The notes: generated by a model not told the origin, from the sequence alone. Positions 11,082 to 22,515 are shown, counted from the stretch's first letter. The stretch is 64,000 nt of DNA from Limonium bicolor (GCA_023374045.1 CM041776.1:44336171-44400170); one strand, 5' to 3'. Translations and numbers: made by a program.

Positions 11082-13189
11082 TGCCAAACTCATTTTCTAT
11101 ACCCTTAAACACTTACTCTTTTCTTACAAAAATCCCCAACACTTATATTGTTTTCTCCTTAGGTTTCTAAGTGGTGTTTCATACCTATAACACTATTATG
11201 CCAACATATTTTCTCAACACTAACATCATCTCCCAAGCATCTTTTCTTACAAACCAAACTCCTTATGTCATCCTTGAAATCCTTTTTCAAGTTTATACTT
11301 TCTCCTTGATTACCAAAGTTTGCATAAGTCTCAACACAACTCCAAAAATGACTTGGGTGTATTCCAAAACACTCATTTTATTTCTAATCCTCCCAGATAA
11401 TGCCTAATTCCTTTTTGCATTCTAGAATACCTCATTACATGGTTCTTTCTCTTGTAAGATACTTATTCAATTCTAACACTTCCTAGTTCATCAAAGCTTA
11501 TTTAAACACTTAGAATTTCTGTACATAACCTAAATTTTGACATGGGTTCTACTAACATCTTGTTACACCCAAACACATAGTTTTCACCATTTAACATCCA
11601 AGAACACTTAAATCCATCAAGAACACTCTATTACACAAAACTTCACCCAATTTACACTACATCACAATATAGTGCATAATTTAAATTGTGCTTGGCACCT
11701 AGGCCCTTAAATAGCATAAACCTTAAACACTGAATTTCCCACAATATATTTGCCTTTGACCTGCAAATACATAAAACAACTCATATTCCCTTTAATAGTA
11801 TCCTTGAGAACATTTTACTAAGTCATTCACCATTGGCTCCTTAAGTAGTTTTAATAAGCAACATAAGCTCATTTCTCCTAAGACTTTAAACTACATTAGG
11901 TTAACACATTTACCTCTTTTCCTCACAAACTTCTTTCTTGTTTCCTTGACTAAAATCGGCAAGGCTTTAGTTGCTTGTCAACTTCTAATCAATGTACAAG
12001 CAATGTAATGAGTATACAAGTTTCATGCTTAAGCACACTTATAAACCCTAAGTTTTATATTGTCTTAAAACATTAATATAATTGTTTTACCTTGGAACAT
12101 GAAGAGAGTTTGAATATGTAGCAAGAGAGGACTCCACCAAGTCCTTGAAAGATTGAAATGAAGCTAAAACAAGGCAATATAAAGACACCATTATTGGTGA
12201 TTTTCGGCCAACATCAAAACGAGAAGGAAATGGAGTTTTATTTGAGTTTCCTTACCTTGAAGCAAAGGAGAACAATAAAATGTAAAAAGATGAGCTCAAG
12301 CTCCTCCCATGGAGATTCCTCTTGGCACCGAAATGGAGCTCTTGGAATTTTGAGAAGATAGAATTGAAGAGCTTGGCAAGACAAAGAGAATGGTGGTCTT
12401 GGTTTTTGATTTGGCAAAGTGAGCTAGGAATTACAAGAGTTTAAAGATGGAGAATGGAGCTTGGGCAGTAGCAAAACCGTGTATCGAGGAAGAAGAGAGG
12501 GTGGAGGCGTGGAAATGAAGAAGGAAAGAAGATAATGAAGATAAGTTTGCTAGTTTAGATATTTAAGTAGTAAAGCAAATAGTACTTTTTACTTTATTAC
12601 TTTACTTAGCTCTTTTTTTGTTTAAGTGTTGTGAGTCACACAAGAAAACCGGCCCCATATTATAATAAGGGGTAATTTTGTCTTTGTTGACCAATTGTCA
12701 CACTTATATTGACATATGTTATAAACTTGCTTAATTTGGTTACTATTCACAAAACAAGGCACATATTTGTGAAATTTTTGATTTCCCATGATTTAGACTT
12801 CCTAATGTGATACTAAGTAGTACACATGTTAATTAAAGAGTAATGATGGACATTTAGCCACTCAAAACTCATTTACAAGACAATTTTTCAAAAATGTGCT
12901 TTAAGACTCCTTAAAGCACATTTTATGTTTTAACTTGTTTTCAAGCTTGGTTTTCTTTGGTAATTGGTTTAATATGTTCATTAACATGTAAATAAAGTCT
13001 TGGTAAGCTTATTAGGTCTTAACCAAACTTATCCCAAGCTTAGAGCACATTTTCGCCCATATTAACCTTAAGGTATTTATTTGTGTTTACTATGTTTTAA
13101 ATTGTTTACTAACATTTCCAAGACACTTTTTAGTTTTAATATATCATAGTTTAATGTTTAAACTACTTATTAAGGTTTGGGGTATTTCA

Positions 13190-13903
13190 CCTGATGTTTC
13201 TTGCACGCAATGTGGTGGTCCTCATGATTATGAACAATGCCCCCAATTACAAGAATTAAAAGAAGCAGAGGAAGCAAAGTATGTTGGAAACAATTTAGGG
13301 TACAGACAACCTTGGCAACGTAACATGCACCCCAATCTTCGCTACTCAAATACCGACAATATCCAAAACCCACATATACTACAACCCTCTCAAAATTTCA
13401 GACCTCAGTCCAATTTTCAAGGAGGCTAAAGGCAGTATCAGCAACCACATTATGGCAATGATGCTTCTTCAAGCCGACTGACTCAACCTCCTTCAAATTC
13501 CGAATCTGAAATGTCCCAAATGAAAGAGATGATTAAGGCAATGACGGGTAAGTCCCGAGACACGCAAGAGGAGGTCGCAGCCCTTCGTAAAGACCAAGAA
13601 GCCTTGCAATCCCAAATTCAACAACTTCTCACCCAACAAAGACCTCCTGGTCAACTCCCTTCACAAACTAACCCCAATCCAAGAGAGCACGCAAATTCAA
13701 TCCGTGTAGAAGATGACACCTTCCAATCAATAAACTTGAGTGCAATCTCCCTAAGGAGTGGAAGAGAGCTTACTACCAGAAAAGAAAAGGAAAGCCAAGA
13801 AGAGGCCAGCATCAATGATGAGAACACAACCAATCCAGCCTCATCTCCCCCAGATATCCAAGTTCCTATTCCTGCTACTACTCCATCTCCATCCATCAAA
13901 TAA
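13190..13903 (+). pseudogene. gag: Athila Gag, C-terminal part
   Basis: The frame opens directly at the B boundary and runs through a zinc knuckle of CX2CX3HX4C spacing (CTQCGGPHDYEQC). A glutamine- and proline-rich stretch comes next. At 13427-13429 a TAA interrupts it, but the same frame continues to a coiled-coil-like segment (MKEMIKAMTGKSRDTQEEVA onward) and the lineage motif AISLRSGREL near 13744-13773, which precedes protease in Athila elements. The N-terminal half of Gag is gone because element B starts here. The frame ends at a TAA (13901-13903). The protein would coat genomic RNA in the cytoplasmic particle. A single in-frame stop and truncation make it a pseudogene. Confidence 0.8.
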
Positions 13904-13914
13904 CTATCGACAAT

Positions 13915-14546
13915 CCTCTTCCTCACCTAAAAACAGTGAACTCCCATTTCCCAACAGGATGAAGAAGAAGCATCTAGATGAACAGTTTTCCAAATTCTTA
14001 AACATTTTCAAGAAACTGACTCTCGACATCCCTCTAATCGACGCTTTGCAAGAGATGCCCAACTACGCCAAGTTTCTAAAGGATCTCGTAACAAAGAAAA
14101 AGAAGAAAGCTAAAAAAGAAACAGTTCACCTCACGGAGGAATGCTCTGCTGCCCTTCTTCGAGCACTCCCTCCCAAACAAATAGATCCGGGAAATCCCAT
14201 TATCCCGTGTTTTATAGGTGGAGTGGACTGTGGAAGCGGCTTATGCGACCTGGGGGCTAGTATAAATATCATGCCCTACGCCACCTTCTTGAAAGTAAGA
14301 GGAAGGGAGATGCAACCGGTTCCATTCAAATTACAACTAGCTGACAAGTCGGAGATCAAGCCAATGGGAATAGTCCGAGATCTGGTGGTCATAGTGGCTC
14401 GCTTAATCTTTTCAGCTGACTTCGTCATTTTAGAAATGGACGACGATGTTGAGGTTCCCCTAATTTTAGGTCGACCGTTTCTAAGTACTGCCAAAGCCAT
14501 TATTGATGTCCACGATGGAAAAATCACTTTGAGATATGAGGATTGA
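13915..14546 (+). pseudogene. pol: Athila protease domain
   Basis: The segment after Gag, in a different frame, contains LPFPNRMKKKHLDEQFSKFL, a conserved Athila pre-protease stretch. The aspartic protease core follows: CDLGASINIMP at about 14249-14281 supplies the catalytic D-x-G, and LILGRPFLSTA at about 14461-14492 is the conserved flap-side motif. A retroviral-type protease cuts the polyprotein. The DLGA form instead of DSGA is normal for this lineage. The segment ends at a TGA (14544-14546). The change of frame from Gag to protease near 13910 could be a frameshift mutation. Confidence 0.85.
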
Positions 14547-14561
14547 AAGATCGAATTCGAT

Positions 14562-14935
14562 ATGAAGAAAATGATGAAGAAAAGCTCTAACTTTTCTCAA
14601 CACGCTAATACAGTGGGCTTAATAGATGATGATGAGGAGGAAGGCGATTTTTCTACAGATGAAGACATGTATTCCCTATCTTCCTTCCCGAGTACTGAAA
14701 CTGAGCCACTGGAGCAAGTATTAGTTACTTCGCTGGAAGAAAAAGTGGAAGATCCGGAAGTTAACGCCATGTTGGTGGCTGTGGAGAAAGGAAGGGCAGG
14801 TTATCAAGCCTACCGCCCAACAATCGAAAGACTTGACAGAAACCACCACAACAATCAATTCCCTCAATAGAACAGCTTCCAGAGCTCGAGCTTAAGGAGC
14901 TACCTTCAAAACTTAAGTATGCCTTTTTAGCTGAA
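14562..14935 (+). pseudogene. Athila linker between protease and reverse transcriptase
   Basis: An acidic, low-complexity frame (14562-14870, with runs of D and E near 14622-14670) is followed by PSIEQLPELELKELPSKLKY read in another frame near 14863-14922. The latter is the conserved lead-in to the Athila reverse transcriptase. No catalytic motif is present. The frames are broken by at least one indel. Confidence 0.6.
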
Positions 14936-14936
14936 A

Positions 14937-15963
14937 ATGATCATTTGCCCGTCATTATTCCTCTTCTCTGAATTCGGGGAGGAAACTAGGTTACTTGAGG
15001 TGTTGAAGAAACACAAAACAATGATCGGGTGGACTATTGCTGACATAAAAGGAATTGACCCCCCTACTGCACGCACCACATTTATTGGAGGACAATTACA
15101 AGTCTATCAAGCAGCCCCAACGTCGGCTTAACCCAAACCTGAAGGAGGTTCTGAAACTCCTAGACGCAAACATCATTTATCCTATCTCTGACAGTCCGTG
15201 GGTAAGTTCTGTACAAGTTGTCCCGAAGAAGGGAGGCATTGAAGCTGTAATAAATGACAAAGGAGAGGCTGTTCCTCAAAGGAAAATTACTGGTTGGCGC
15301 ATGTGCATAGACTATAGGCGCTTGAACTCTGCGACCAGGAAGGATCACTTCCCTCTCCCTTTTATCGATCAGATGCTAGAAAGATTGGCAGGACAGGAGT
15401 ATTATTGTTTCTTAGATGGTTTTTCAGGGTACTTCCAGATTCCTATTGCGCCAGAGGACCAAGACAAGACAACTTTCACTTGTCCTTATGGTACCTTTGC
15501 GTATAGAAGAATGTCCTTTGGACTGTGCAATGCTTCTGCCACCTTTCAGCGTTGTATGCAGGCGATCTTCGCAGACTTCATCGAGCAGAGCATTGAGGTA
15601 TTCATGGATGATTTTTCTGTCTATGGATCTAGTTTTGATGTTTGTTTGGCGCAGCTTGATCTAATTCTTGGCCGATGTGAGGAGACAAATCTGGTCCTCA
15701 ACTAGGAGAAGTGCCACTTTATGGTCAAGGATGGGATTGTGCTCGGTCACATAATTTCTGCTAAGGGGATTGAGGTAGATCAAGCCAAGGTGGAGGTAAT
15801 TGAGAAATTGCCAAAACCAACTTGTGTGAAAGAAGTAAGAGCCTTCTTAGGGCATGCAGGATTTTATAGACGGTTTATTCAGGATTTATCTAAAATTGCA
15901 AAACCATTAACTGATCTGCTTCTCAAAGAAGCCCCATTTGTTGTTTCTGATGATTGCGTATCT
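14937..15963 (+). pseudogene. pol: Athila reverse transcriptase
   Basis: Conserved blocks run in order: VVPKKGG near 15220; WRMCIDYRRLN near 15298; HFPLPFIDQMLERLAG near 15346; FLDGFSGYFQIPIAPEDQ near 15409; RRMSFGLCNASATFQRCM near 15506; and the catalytic FMDDFSVYG near 15602, which provides the two aspartates. An in-frame TAG at 15703-15705 stands where the lineage has tryptophan before EKCHFMV, consistent with a TGG to TAG change. The connection segment with FLGHAGFYRRFI follows at 15843-15880. A second frame break precedes RNase H near 15955. The enzyme would copy the element RNA in the particle, but this copy cannot. Confidence 0.9.
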
Positions 15964-16345
15964 ACTTTGATTTAATTAAACAAAAATTGGTAGCTGCTCC
16001 CATTGTTGTTTCACCTGACTGGTCATTACCCTTTAAGATTATGTGTGATGCCAGTGATTTTGCAGTAGGGGCAGCTCTGTGCCAAAGGAAGGACAAGATT
16101 CTGCGAGTTATTGCTTATGCGAGCAAAACTAGAGACAATGCTCAAAGAAACTACACAACCACCGAGAAAGAGCTCCTGGCAGTGGTATTCTCCTTAGGTA
16201 AATTCAGATCATATTTATGGGGAAAGAGGCCAAACCACGCTTGCTTTGTTGGATTCTCTTGTTACAGGAATTTGATATTGAAGTTAGGGATAAAAGTGGT
16301 AAATTAAATGTTGTGGCAGACCATCTGTCTCGGTTGGTAGTTCCT
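15954..16345 (+). pseudogene. pol: Athila RNase H with internal deletion
   Basis: The domain begins with MCDASDFAVGAAL (first catalytic Asp, near 16042) and has the conserved TTEKELLAVVF (catalytic Glu, near 16160). The sequence then jumps from FRSYLWGK straight to [17 protein letters not shown]. Related elements have here the strand with the YTDH motif and about 25 further residues. The third catalytic aspartate is therefore missing. A frame change accompanies the jump. The end of the domain, VVADHLSRL, is intact at 16310-16336. I infer a short internal deletion that inactivates the nuclease. Confidence 0.8.
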
Positions 16346-17845
16346 GATGATGGTGTACCAATTCATGAATTTTTTCTGGATGAGACTGTTTTTGTTTTAT
16401 GTACGGTGCACGAGCCTTGGTATGATGCTGACCTAGCTAATTATCTTGTTTCTGGGGTGGTACCTCGTGACTTTTCCTATGCTCAAAAAAGGAATTTTTA
16501 TCTGACGCTAAGCATATATCTGGGAAGACCCTTATCTCTTTTGAGTTTGTGCAGATGGTTTAATCCGCAGGTGTCTCCCAGATGATGAAGTACCCAATGT
16601 TCTAGAGTTTTGCCATTCAAAGGAAGCTGGAGGCCATCATGGATCTCATAGGACGGCAGCCAAATTTTGGAATCCGGATTTTATTGGCCCACTCTACATA
16701 AAGACTTCCAAACATTTGTGGCCAGTTGTGATAGTTGTCAACGCATGGGAAATGCTTCTAGGCGACATGAGATGCCTCAGCAAGGCATTTTAGAGGTCGA
16801 ACTTTTTGACTGCTAGGGAATAGATTTCATGGGACCATTCCCCTCTTCGCAAGGATTCCAATATATTATGGTGGCAGTGGACTACGTATCCAAATGGGTT
16901 GAAGCAATTCTTTTCCAACATGCTGATTCGAAGATGGTGGTAAAATTCTTAAAGAAACATATCTTTACCCGCTTTGGAGTCCCTAGAGCTATTATAATTG
17001 ATGGAGGCACACACTTCTGCAATCGAAGCATTGATGCATTGATGACTAAGTATGGGGTACACCACAAAGTTGCTCTTGCTTACCATCCCCAGACAAATGG
17101 GCAAGCAGAAGTGTCCAATAGGGAGTTAAAATGGATACTCCAAAAGACGGTGCACTCCTCCAGAAAAGATTGGGCTTTAAAATTGGATGATGCTCTTTGG
17201 GCCTATCGCACAGCATATAAAACCCCCATTGGTATGTCACCTTTTAAATTGGTCTATGGGAAGGCATGTCATCTCCCTGTGGAGCTTGAGCACAAGGCTT
17301 ACTGGGCTATCAAGGCCTTAAATTTTGATATGACTGCTGCGGGAGAGAAAAGGAAGTTGCAACTCTCTAAGTTAGAAGAGCTGAGAGATCAGGCTTACCG
17401 AAATGCTAAAATTTATAAGGAACGAACCAAGAAGTTCCATGACAAGCTGATTTTTTAGAGATACTTCAAAGTAGGTGACTTGGTTCTCCTCTTTAATTCA
17501 AGATTGAAGCTTTTCCCTGGGAAGCTCAAATCTCATTGGGCTGGTCCCTTCCGGATTGTTGGTGTGACCTCATATGGTGCCTTTGAACTACAAAACAAGA
17601 AGGGCGAAACTTTCAAAGTTAATGGAGCCCGTCTAAAGAGGCATACTTGTCCTACTGATATTTCAACTAACTTGTTTAGAATTTCTTTTGTCCAGGAACA
17701 ACACACACTTTTACTCCTGTTTCGAAACCGGCACTATCTAAGAAGAAATCTCTCCCGTGGAGTTGAACACAAACTCAAGCAGCTACGCAGCTTGACTATA
17801 GGAAGTTGTGGGACCCCGACCCATAACTCCTCACATACAAAATGA
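16346..17845 (+). pseudogene. pol: Athila integrase
   Basis: After RNase H come a linker ([16 protein letters not shown] near 16410) and the remains of the HHCC zinc finger (GGHHGSHRTA near 16630; CDSCQR near 16728). The catalytic core follows, with Asp in GIDFMGP (16823-16825), Asp in IIDGGTHF (near 17000) and Glu in [10 protein letters not shown] (near 17108). The C-terminal part holds FHDKLIF and [19 protein letters not shown], a GPY/F-type module with no chromodomain, as expected for Athila. A TAG at 16814-16816 replaces tryptophan before GIDFMGP, and a second TAG lies at 17456-17458. The integrase would insert the DNA copy into chromatin. This copy is inactive. Confidence 0.88.
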
Positions 17846-18033
17846 AATTATGGTGTCTAGCTAAGGACATAAAAAAAGAGCAGCTAACTAGGAGGCAACC
17901 CAGTATTTATCAGGTATTTTAAATATTAGTTTTAAATATAAATATTTTAATTTTATTATATTTTTAATTTTTGAGAAATTAATCTATCTTATTTTCATAA
18001 GTTCGTGTATAAAATTAAAAAAAAATCATTTGG

Positions 18034-18061
18034 CCTGTCCGAACCAGCCGGTTCGGACAGG
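18034..18061 (+). repeat. Perfect hairpin between Athila pol and the env-like frame
   Basis: The 12-base arms CCTGTCCGAACC and GGTTCGGACAGG flank AGCC. A partial second copy (CCGTCCGAATCGG) lies near 18082. The GTCCGAAC core is the same as in the LTR arrays of B and D, although Athila is an unrelated lineage. Confidence 0.85.
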
Positions 18062-18394
18062 ACGCGTTTCCGAATCATAAGACCGTCCGAATCGGTTTTA
18101 TCACATTTCTCCCCAAACATACCAAAGCGACGCGAACAGCCCCAAATCACCCATATCTTCCTTTGGCACTAGATTCTTCATTACTCCACCAAATCAAGCA
18201 AGGTTGGTACCGAAATCTTCGTTTTTCAATTCTCTACATTTCTATAGCAAGAAATCCACAAACCATCAACCACACAAGGAGAAATCAGCATCTGAAGTGC
18301 CGAACCAAGGGTTGACGATTTCGAAAATTTTGAGCAAATTCTTGCATTTTTGTCATCAATATCTTCTTCTACAATCATCCTATACTCCCACAAG

Positions 18395-18741
18395 GTAAAT
18401 TCTACACTTTATACACTCAATTTTGGTGTATTTCATTGAATTCAAAATCGAGGTTTACTAGTTACGAAAATATTGTGTTTTATATTTTCATTTTTCAGTT
18501 CTATAATGCATTGTTGTTGTAACTATTGGGGTTTATGATTGTACAATGTTGTGAGTGGATTTGTTTGATAAGGGTTTGCATTATCTTATATATTGATTGA
18601 ATTTAGTTTTGGAGAATTGAAGATTTTTAGGGGAGGTTCTGTCGAAATTTCGGTAGAATTTGTGATATTTATGTATTTATGTTTGATTTCATACATACTT
18701 TTTTCTACTTGCTTTCTATGTTGCTAATTTGTGTTAAGCAG
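18395..18741 (+). other. Putative intron before the Athila env-like frame
   Basis: ACAAG|GTAAAT at 18395 and TTAAGCAG| at 18741 bound an AT-rich 347-base segment rich in T. A short frame precedes it (18204-18398) and the env-like frame starts at the ATG 18743-18745, directly after the acceptor. Athila env-like genes are thought to be expressed from spliced RNA, which fits. The prediction rests on signals only. Confidence 0.45.
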
Positions 18742-18742
18742 G

Positions 18743-19885
18743 ATGTTGAGAAAATTTACTGGTTGTTCAAAGAAGAGTAAAGCACTGCTACTAGTTCTAG
18801 TCAGGCACCCCTACCGGGTTTTGTATCGCAACAAGCAGCAAACTGGTTCATTCTGGAGTGTAAAATTGAACCTGAACGATCGGTCGCAACGGAGTTACAA
18901 CGCCAGCTTGGCTTACCCGAGCTTCTGGAGGCGCATGGATGGGTAAAACTATTAGACATGGGTGGTTTCTTTCTACCCACGTGAGGTACGGGTTTTCTAT
19001 GCGAATTCCCGTATCCAGAGGGAACCATCTGCTCCAGGGTCCAGAGAGGGACATCATTATTCGGGTGGAGGACATCACTACATATTTAGGGATTCCTTAC
19101 CCTTTCCTCCTATGAGTGAGGATGATGATCTGCTACAGCTATTTAATGAGTTTTCAGAATGCCGCAAACCGTCAATACAGTGAGCTTTTCATTCAGGCAC
19201 CGCGCAGACGAAGAGGAGAGACTAGACTAAGTAGGTCATCCCTGCTGATCTACTACAGGACGCTCGTGAGAGAGTCCTGTTTGCGCTTCTGGTGGCAAGT
19301 GTCACGCCACGCACGACGTCTTCTGACCTCAACCAGGCCGACTTGCATTTTTATCCAGGCAGTGGCGTGAACCCCTCTTTTGCTGGAGGTCTTCTTCTCA
19401 CTCACATATCTACCCGACGTTTTACAATCATCATCTGCGCAGATACATCAATCGAGCCAAGGACCGTCACAGGCTGGGATTCCCTGTTATGATCTGCCAC
19501 TTCCTCAGTAGCAGGGAGTGATCTTAGCTGAGGAGGGTCGTTCCACTTCTAGGACACCCATTGACATGGGCACCATGAAGAGGATGAGATTTGACTATGA
19601 TGGAACGACGTGGATTAAGCAGGCGGCTCCGTGTACTCAGAAGCGGCAGAGAGATGTTGGAGAGGGACCGTCAGAGCCAGTCCCTACTTCCACTACAGTA
19701 GAGGAGCAGCAGTACGCTGCATTCCCAGCACCCAGGAGCGGGTATGTGACCTGGGATGAGCATGAGCGCACACAGCAGCAGATGCAGCAGATCGAGCAGT
19801 CGTTCCGAGCAGATATCAGCCAACTTCGGGAGCAGGCACGCCGATCGCAGGATAATTATGAGACCCTGCTCCATGACTTTTAGCA
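18743..19885 (+). pseudogene. Athila env-like / putative plant transposon protein, degraded
   Basis: No pol motif is present. In alternating frames one reads a segment around 18868-18960 (ERSVATELQRQLGLPELLEA) and then EVRVFYANSRIQ (about 18981-19016). The latter resembles the VR-FYAN signature of the putative plant transposon protein domain common in Athila and Sirevirus third ORFs. The C-terminal part (19518-19883) is rich in Q, E and R and looks like a coiled coil (ERTQQQMQQIEQSF). It ends at TAG 19881-19883. I see no convincing signal peptide or transmembrane helix, so the historical name env-like says nothing about function. Several frameshifts interrupt it. Confidence 0.6.
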
Positions 19886-21180
19886 GTGGCAGGCTTACTA
19901 CCCACCACCTGAGTGATTTTCTGACAGTTTTTTTCTCTCTTTTGTTTTTCCTTTCATACTTTGTTATTTAATTAATGTATCGCTAACACTTGACAGTTTT
20001 CTGTTTATTTGGTTTGTTTCAGTTTACACACTATCTTTATTATATACTACCATCTGTTTCAGTTTAAATATTTCAATAAGACTTTCCATCTGCATAGTTG
20101 GGCACTGGCCTAACACAAGTGTGAGGAACGTTTCCCCCGCCAAAAGCCTTAAGTGTGAGGAAGCGCTGCTTCCTGAATCCAAGGATATAAGGGGAGTTCT
20201 TATTTTTAATTTATGCAATATTTAAATTGTGTTAACTTCGTTTTACTCCTTTTACTTGATTTATCTCTATTGCAATACATGACCAAATATCCTCCATGAG
20301 TTTAACACATTTTGAAACTTCTTCTTACTTGAAAATTTTTTTACTGAACAAATGAGTACATTGTTCGTCTTAAGTGTGAGGAAGTTAGACCTTTCCCTGA
20401 AAATGTGCCAGTAGTTCTTTTAATACGTATAGACATTAGATTTAAGGGTAAAAATATTTTGTAGAAAAATCAAACATGGTAAGCAACTTTAAGATTAGTT
20501 TTGCTCATAATTGTTATCTTTTATGGTTTCATTATAAAAATTATTTTGGGTGCAAGCTAATTATGAAGTCTGAACTGGTTTAACTCGGTACCTTTGAAAT
20601 GAAATGAAAGTTTGGAATGGAAGAATAAGGCAAGGTACTCCTCTGATCTAATTTTTTTTTTTTAAACTGAAACGGGCCTCTTCCATTCAGTTATTAAGTC
20701 CTTGGGGTGCTTCATCACCCATTTACCTAAGATCATTTGATCTGGGATAAAAGACCCAAAACTATTACAAGAATGGAAGAAAAGTCTGTAGGGTTTAAAA
20801 TAAATATGCAAGCAGTGATATTAAAGCTTAAAAAAAAGAGATTAAACTTATTTAGATCCTGTGTATGTGGTGCTGAAAGGTACTGCAGAATAAGGCAATA
20901 CTTCACACCCCTTGTCATTTCTGGGTATTCAAGGAAAGAAATGGTGGAAAGATCCCGAGTTAACCTGTGTTCATTCTTGATGATTTAACTTCTACAAATT
21001 TTTGGTTTGATGAGCTTGTCTCCACTAAAAAGAAAGAAACATACATTTATGGGCATGGTTAATCTTAGGATTGTTATTATGTTTGATTCCCTTCTACGTT
21101 TATTTTAACGCAAAGATTTAATTCTATGGCATTCCTCAGGAGCTTAATTCTGTATTTTGCTTGAGGACAAGCAAAAGCTA
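19886..21180 (+). other. Athila 3' untranslated region with AAGTGTGAGGAA repeats
   Basis: No supported gene. AAGTGTGAGGAA occurs at 20117-20128, 20151-20162 and 20372-20383. This purine-rich motif is typical near the polypurine tract of Athila/Tat elements. TTGCTTGAGGACAAGCAA at 21155-21172, a lineage motif with an internal inverted repeat, lies just before the LTR. Small frames at 20737-20988 have no recognisable content. Confidence 0.6.
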
Positions 21181-21783
21181 AGTATTTTAGACGTTTAGGG
21201 TTTAAATACCTTATGAATTGTAATATCTGAAACACATTTTCCCACTTATGGTGTTTTTTCTAAATTTTAGGTTTTGATATGAACAATGCATTTTATATGT
21301 TCAATGTAGGAAAAAGCCATGTAATTAAGTAGATTTACTCATGAGGATTCCAACGCAACAAACGGGGATTAAATCGGAGCTGAAACGAAGATTTTAGAGG
21401 CAAAATAATTATCGTCCGGACCACCGTCCGGACAAGCAGGTTCAGACGCACACACGTGGAGCAAGCTCCGCACAGCGTCGACATGTCCGAACCAGCCTGG
21501 TGTTCGGACACCTCAAATTTGACAGCGTACAGAGGCATGTGACACAGTGTGAAGGGATATAACATTATCTCTTCACACGCCTCTTCTTCCTTTTTACCCC
21601 ATTTTCACTATAAATATACCTATAACCCTCCAATAATAGATATCTCATTCCACCCCAAACTTATGCCATTTTTCCTCCACAAAATTACCATTACCTCTCC
21701 AAAAATCATACATCTCATCTACATAATATCCACATAAATTCCATACAGCACCTCATCCCATAAAAACATTCCATTTCCATACC
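21181..21783 (+). repeat. Athila 3' LTR, first part (U3 with TATA box)
   Basis: The exact start is uncertain and is placed just after the lineage motif. Two hairpins occur: GTCCGGAC repeated around CACC at 21414-21433, and GTCCGAACC with GTTCGGAC at 21485-21509. CTATAAATA at 21608-21616 is a good TATA box about 100 bases downstream of them. The Sirevirus is inserted after 21788. The LTR continues at 45441. Confidence 0.65.
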
Positions 21784-21788
21784 GTTAT
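21784..21788. other. Target site duplication of the Sirevirus, left copy (GTTAT)
   Basis: GTTAT directly before the 5' LTR start TGTTGAAG. It matches 45436-45440 directly after the 3' LTR end CATCA. Confidence 0.93.
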
Positions 21789-22501
21789 TGTTGAAGCTTA
21801 AGTTTTGCAAATGATTGCCTCCTCAGTCAAAGTAGCGATGCAGAAAGACTCGGCATTGTCACAACTTACTAGCTCGAGTACCTCTGCAGAAGCATCTGTT
21901 CGATTGTCCCTATCTACAAAGAAGCTCGACACTACTGAGTGGCTGCGGAAAACTCGGATGGTTGGAAGTGCGCACAAACGTGAGAACGTGAAGCACAAGC
22001 AGCTCCATAACTCCGATACTTGCATAAACAATTCAAGGAGCCGTTACATGAAGACTTTACCGAAGATTTAGGATATAGTTAAACAAGTATATAAGCATAT
22101 GGTTGTAATTAGTTTAGGTGTGCATTCGAGATTAATCAGAGAGAGAAACACCGCTTTGAGAGAGAAAGTATTATTGAGAGATCTTAGTGAGATAGTGTCA
22201 ATCAACTTAGGTATTTATTACCTAGAGAGCACACATAGAACACTCCTCTTTACTCCTTGTGACGCATTAATCAAAGCCGAGAGTAGAGCGAGTGTTGGAT
22301 GAGACAGAGTACCTCTGTCGAATCCCAAGATAGGAAGCTAGGTTGTAATTCACATTGAATTTCAATACAAGCAAAGTTCTATCTTGTCAATTTAAAACAA
22401 AAGCTTCCGTGTTATTATTTTCTGCACACAGTTATTCTTCAAGCAGAGTTGGTCTGAGACTAACACCTCAGACCTACTCGGTCAGCACCCTGATCCCATC
22501 A
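21789..22501 (+). repeat. Sirevirus 5' LTR
   Basis: TGTTGAAG to CCCATCA, 713 bases. It matches 44722-45435 closely, with scattered substitutions and few indels. The identity looks high, so the insertion is fairly recent relative to its Athila host. A small frame inside (21805-22071) is kept in both LTRs only because they are copies; I give it no function. Confidence 0.93.
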
Positions 22502-22503
22502 AG

Positions 22504-22515
22504 TGGTATCAGAGC
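22504..22515 (+). promoter_or_regulatory. Sirevirus primer binding site
   Basis: TGGTATCAGAGC begins two bases after the LTR. It is complementary to the 3' end of initiator tRNA-Met, as usual for this lineage. Confidence 0.9.

Larger units (their letters stand above)
10290..13189 (-). repeat. Element B: minus-strand Tekay-like LTR, cut by element A
   Basis: Read on the minus strand, the LTR starts TGAAATACCCC at 13189. It continues with the block that in C begins CTTAAAGCAC (here 12878-12966), a CT-rich leader near 12500, and donor-like sites near 12254, 12090 and 11912. The hairpin array follows, and then a segment near 10310-10370 that matches C near 32880-32940 (GAGTGAGGAA followed by a CCGG-rich stretch). 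The last 0.8-1.3 kb of the LTR is missing because element A sits at 10290. B abuts Athila gag at 13189/13190. The bases 13190-13194 (CCTGA) would be its target duplication, but the partner is outside the window. No protein motif is visible. Confidence 0.75.
13190..21783 (+). mobile_element. Athila-type Ty3/gypsy element, 5' part replaced by B, 3' LTR split by Sirevirus
   Basis: From the first base after B the sequence reads as the C-terminal part of an Athila-like Gag. Protease (DLGAS active site), reverse transcriptase, RNase H and integrase follow, all closely matching the Athila lineage, and then a spaced env-like frame. The 3' region has AAGTGTGAGGAA repeats and the lineage's TTGCTTGAGGACAAGCAA motif (21155-21172). 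The LTR that follows is interrupted at 21788 by the Sirevirus and resumes at 45441. The 5' LTR, PBS and N-terminal Gag are missing from the window. Several in-frame stops and one deletion show it is dead. Confidence 0.85.

Noticed and set aside
11171..11407. Small plus-strand frame with hydrophobic residues in B
   Set aside because: Lies within a minus-strand LTR. AT-rich text gives such frames by chance, and no family is recognised.
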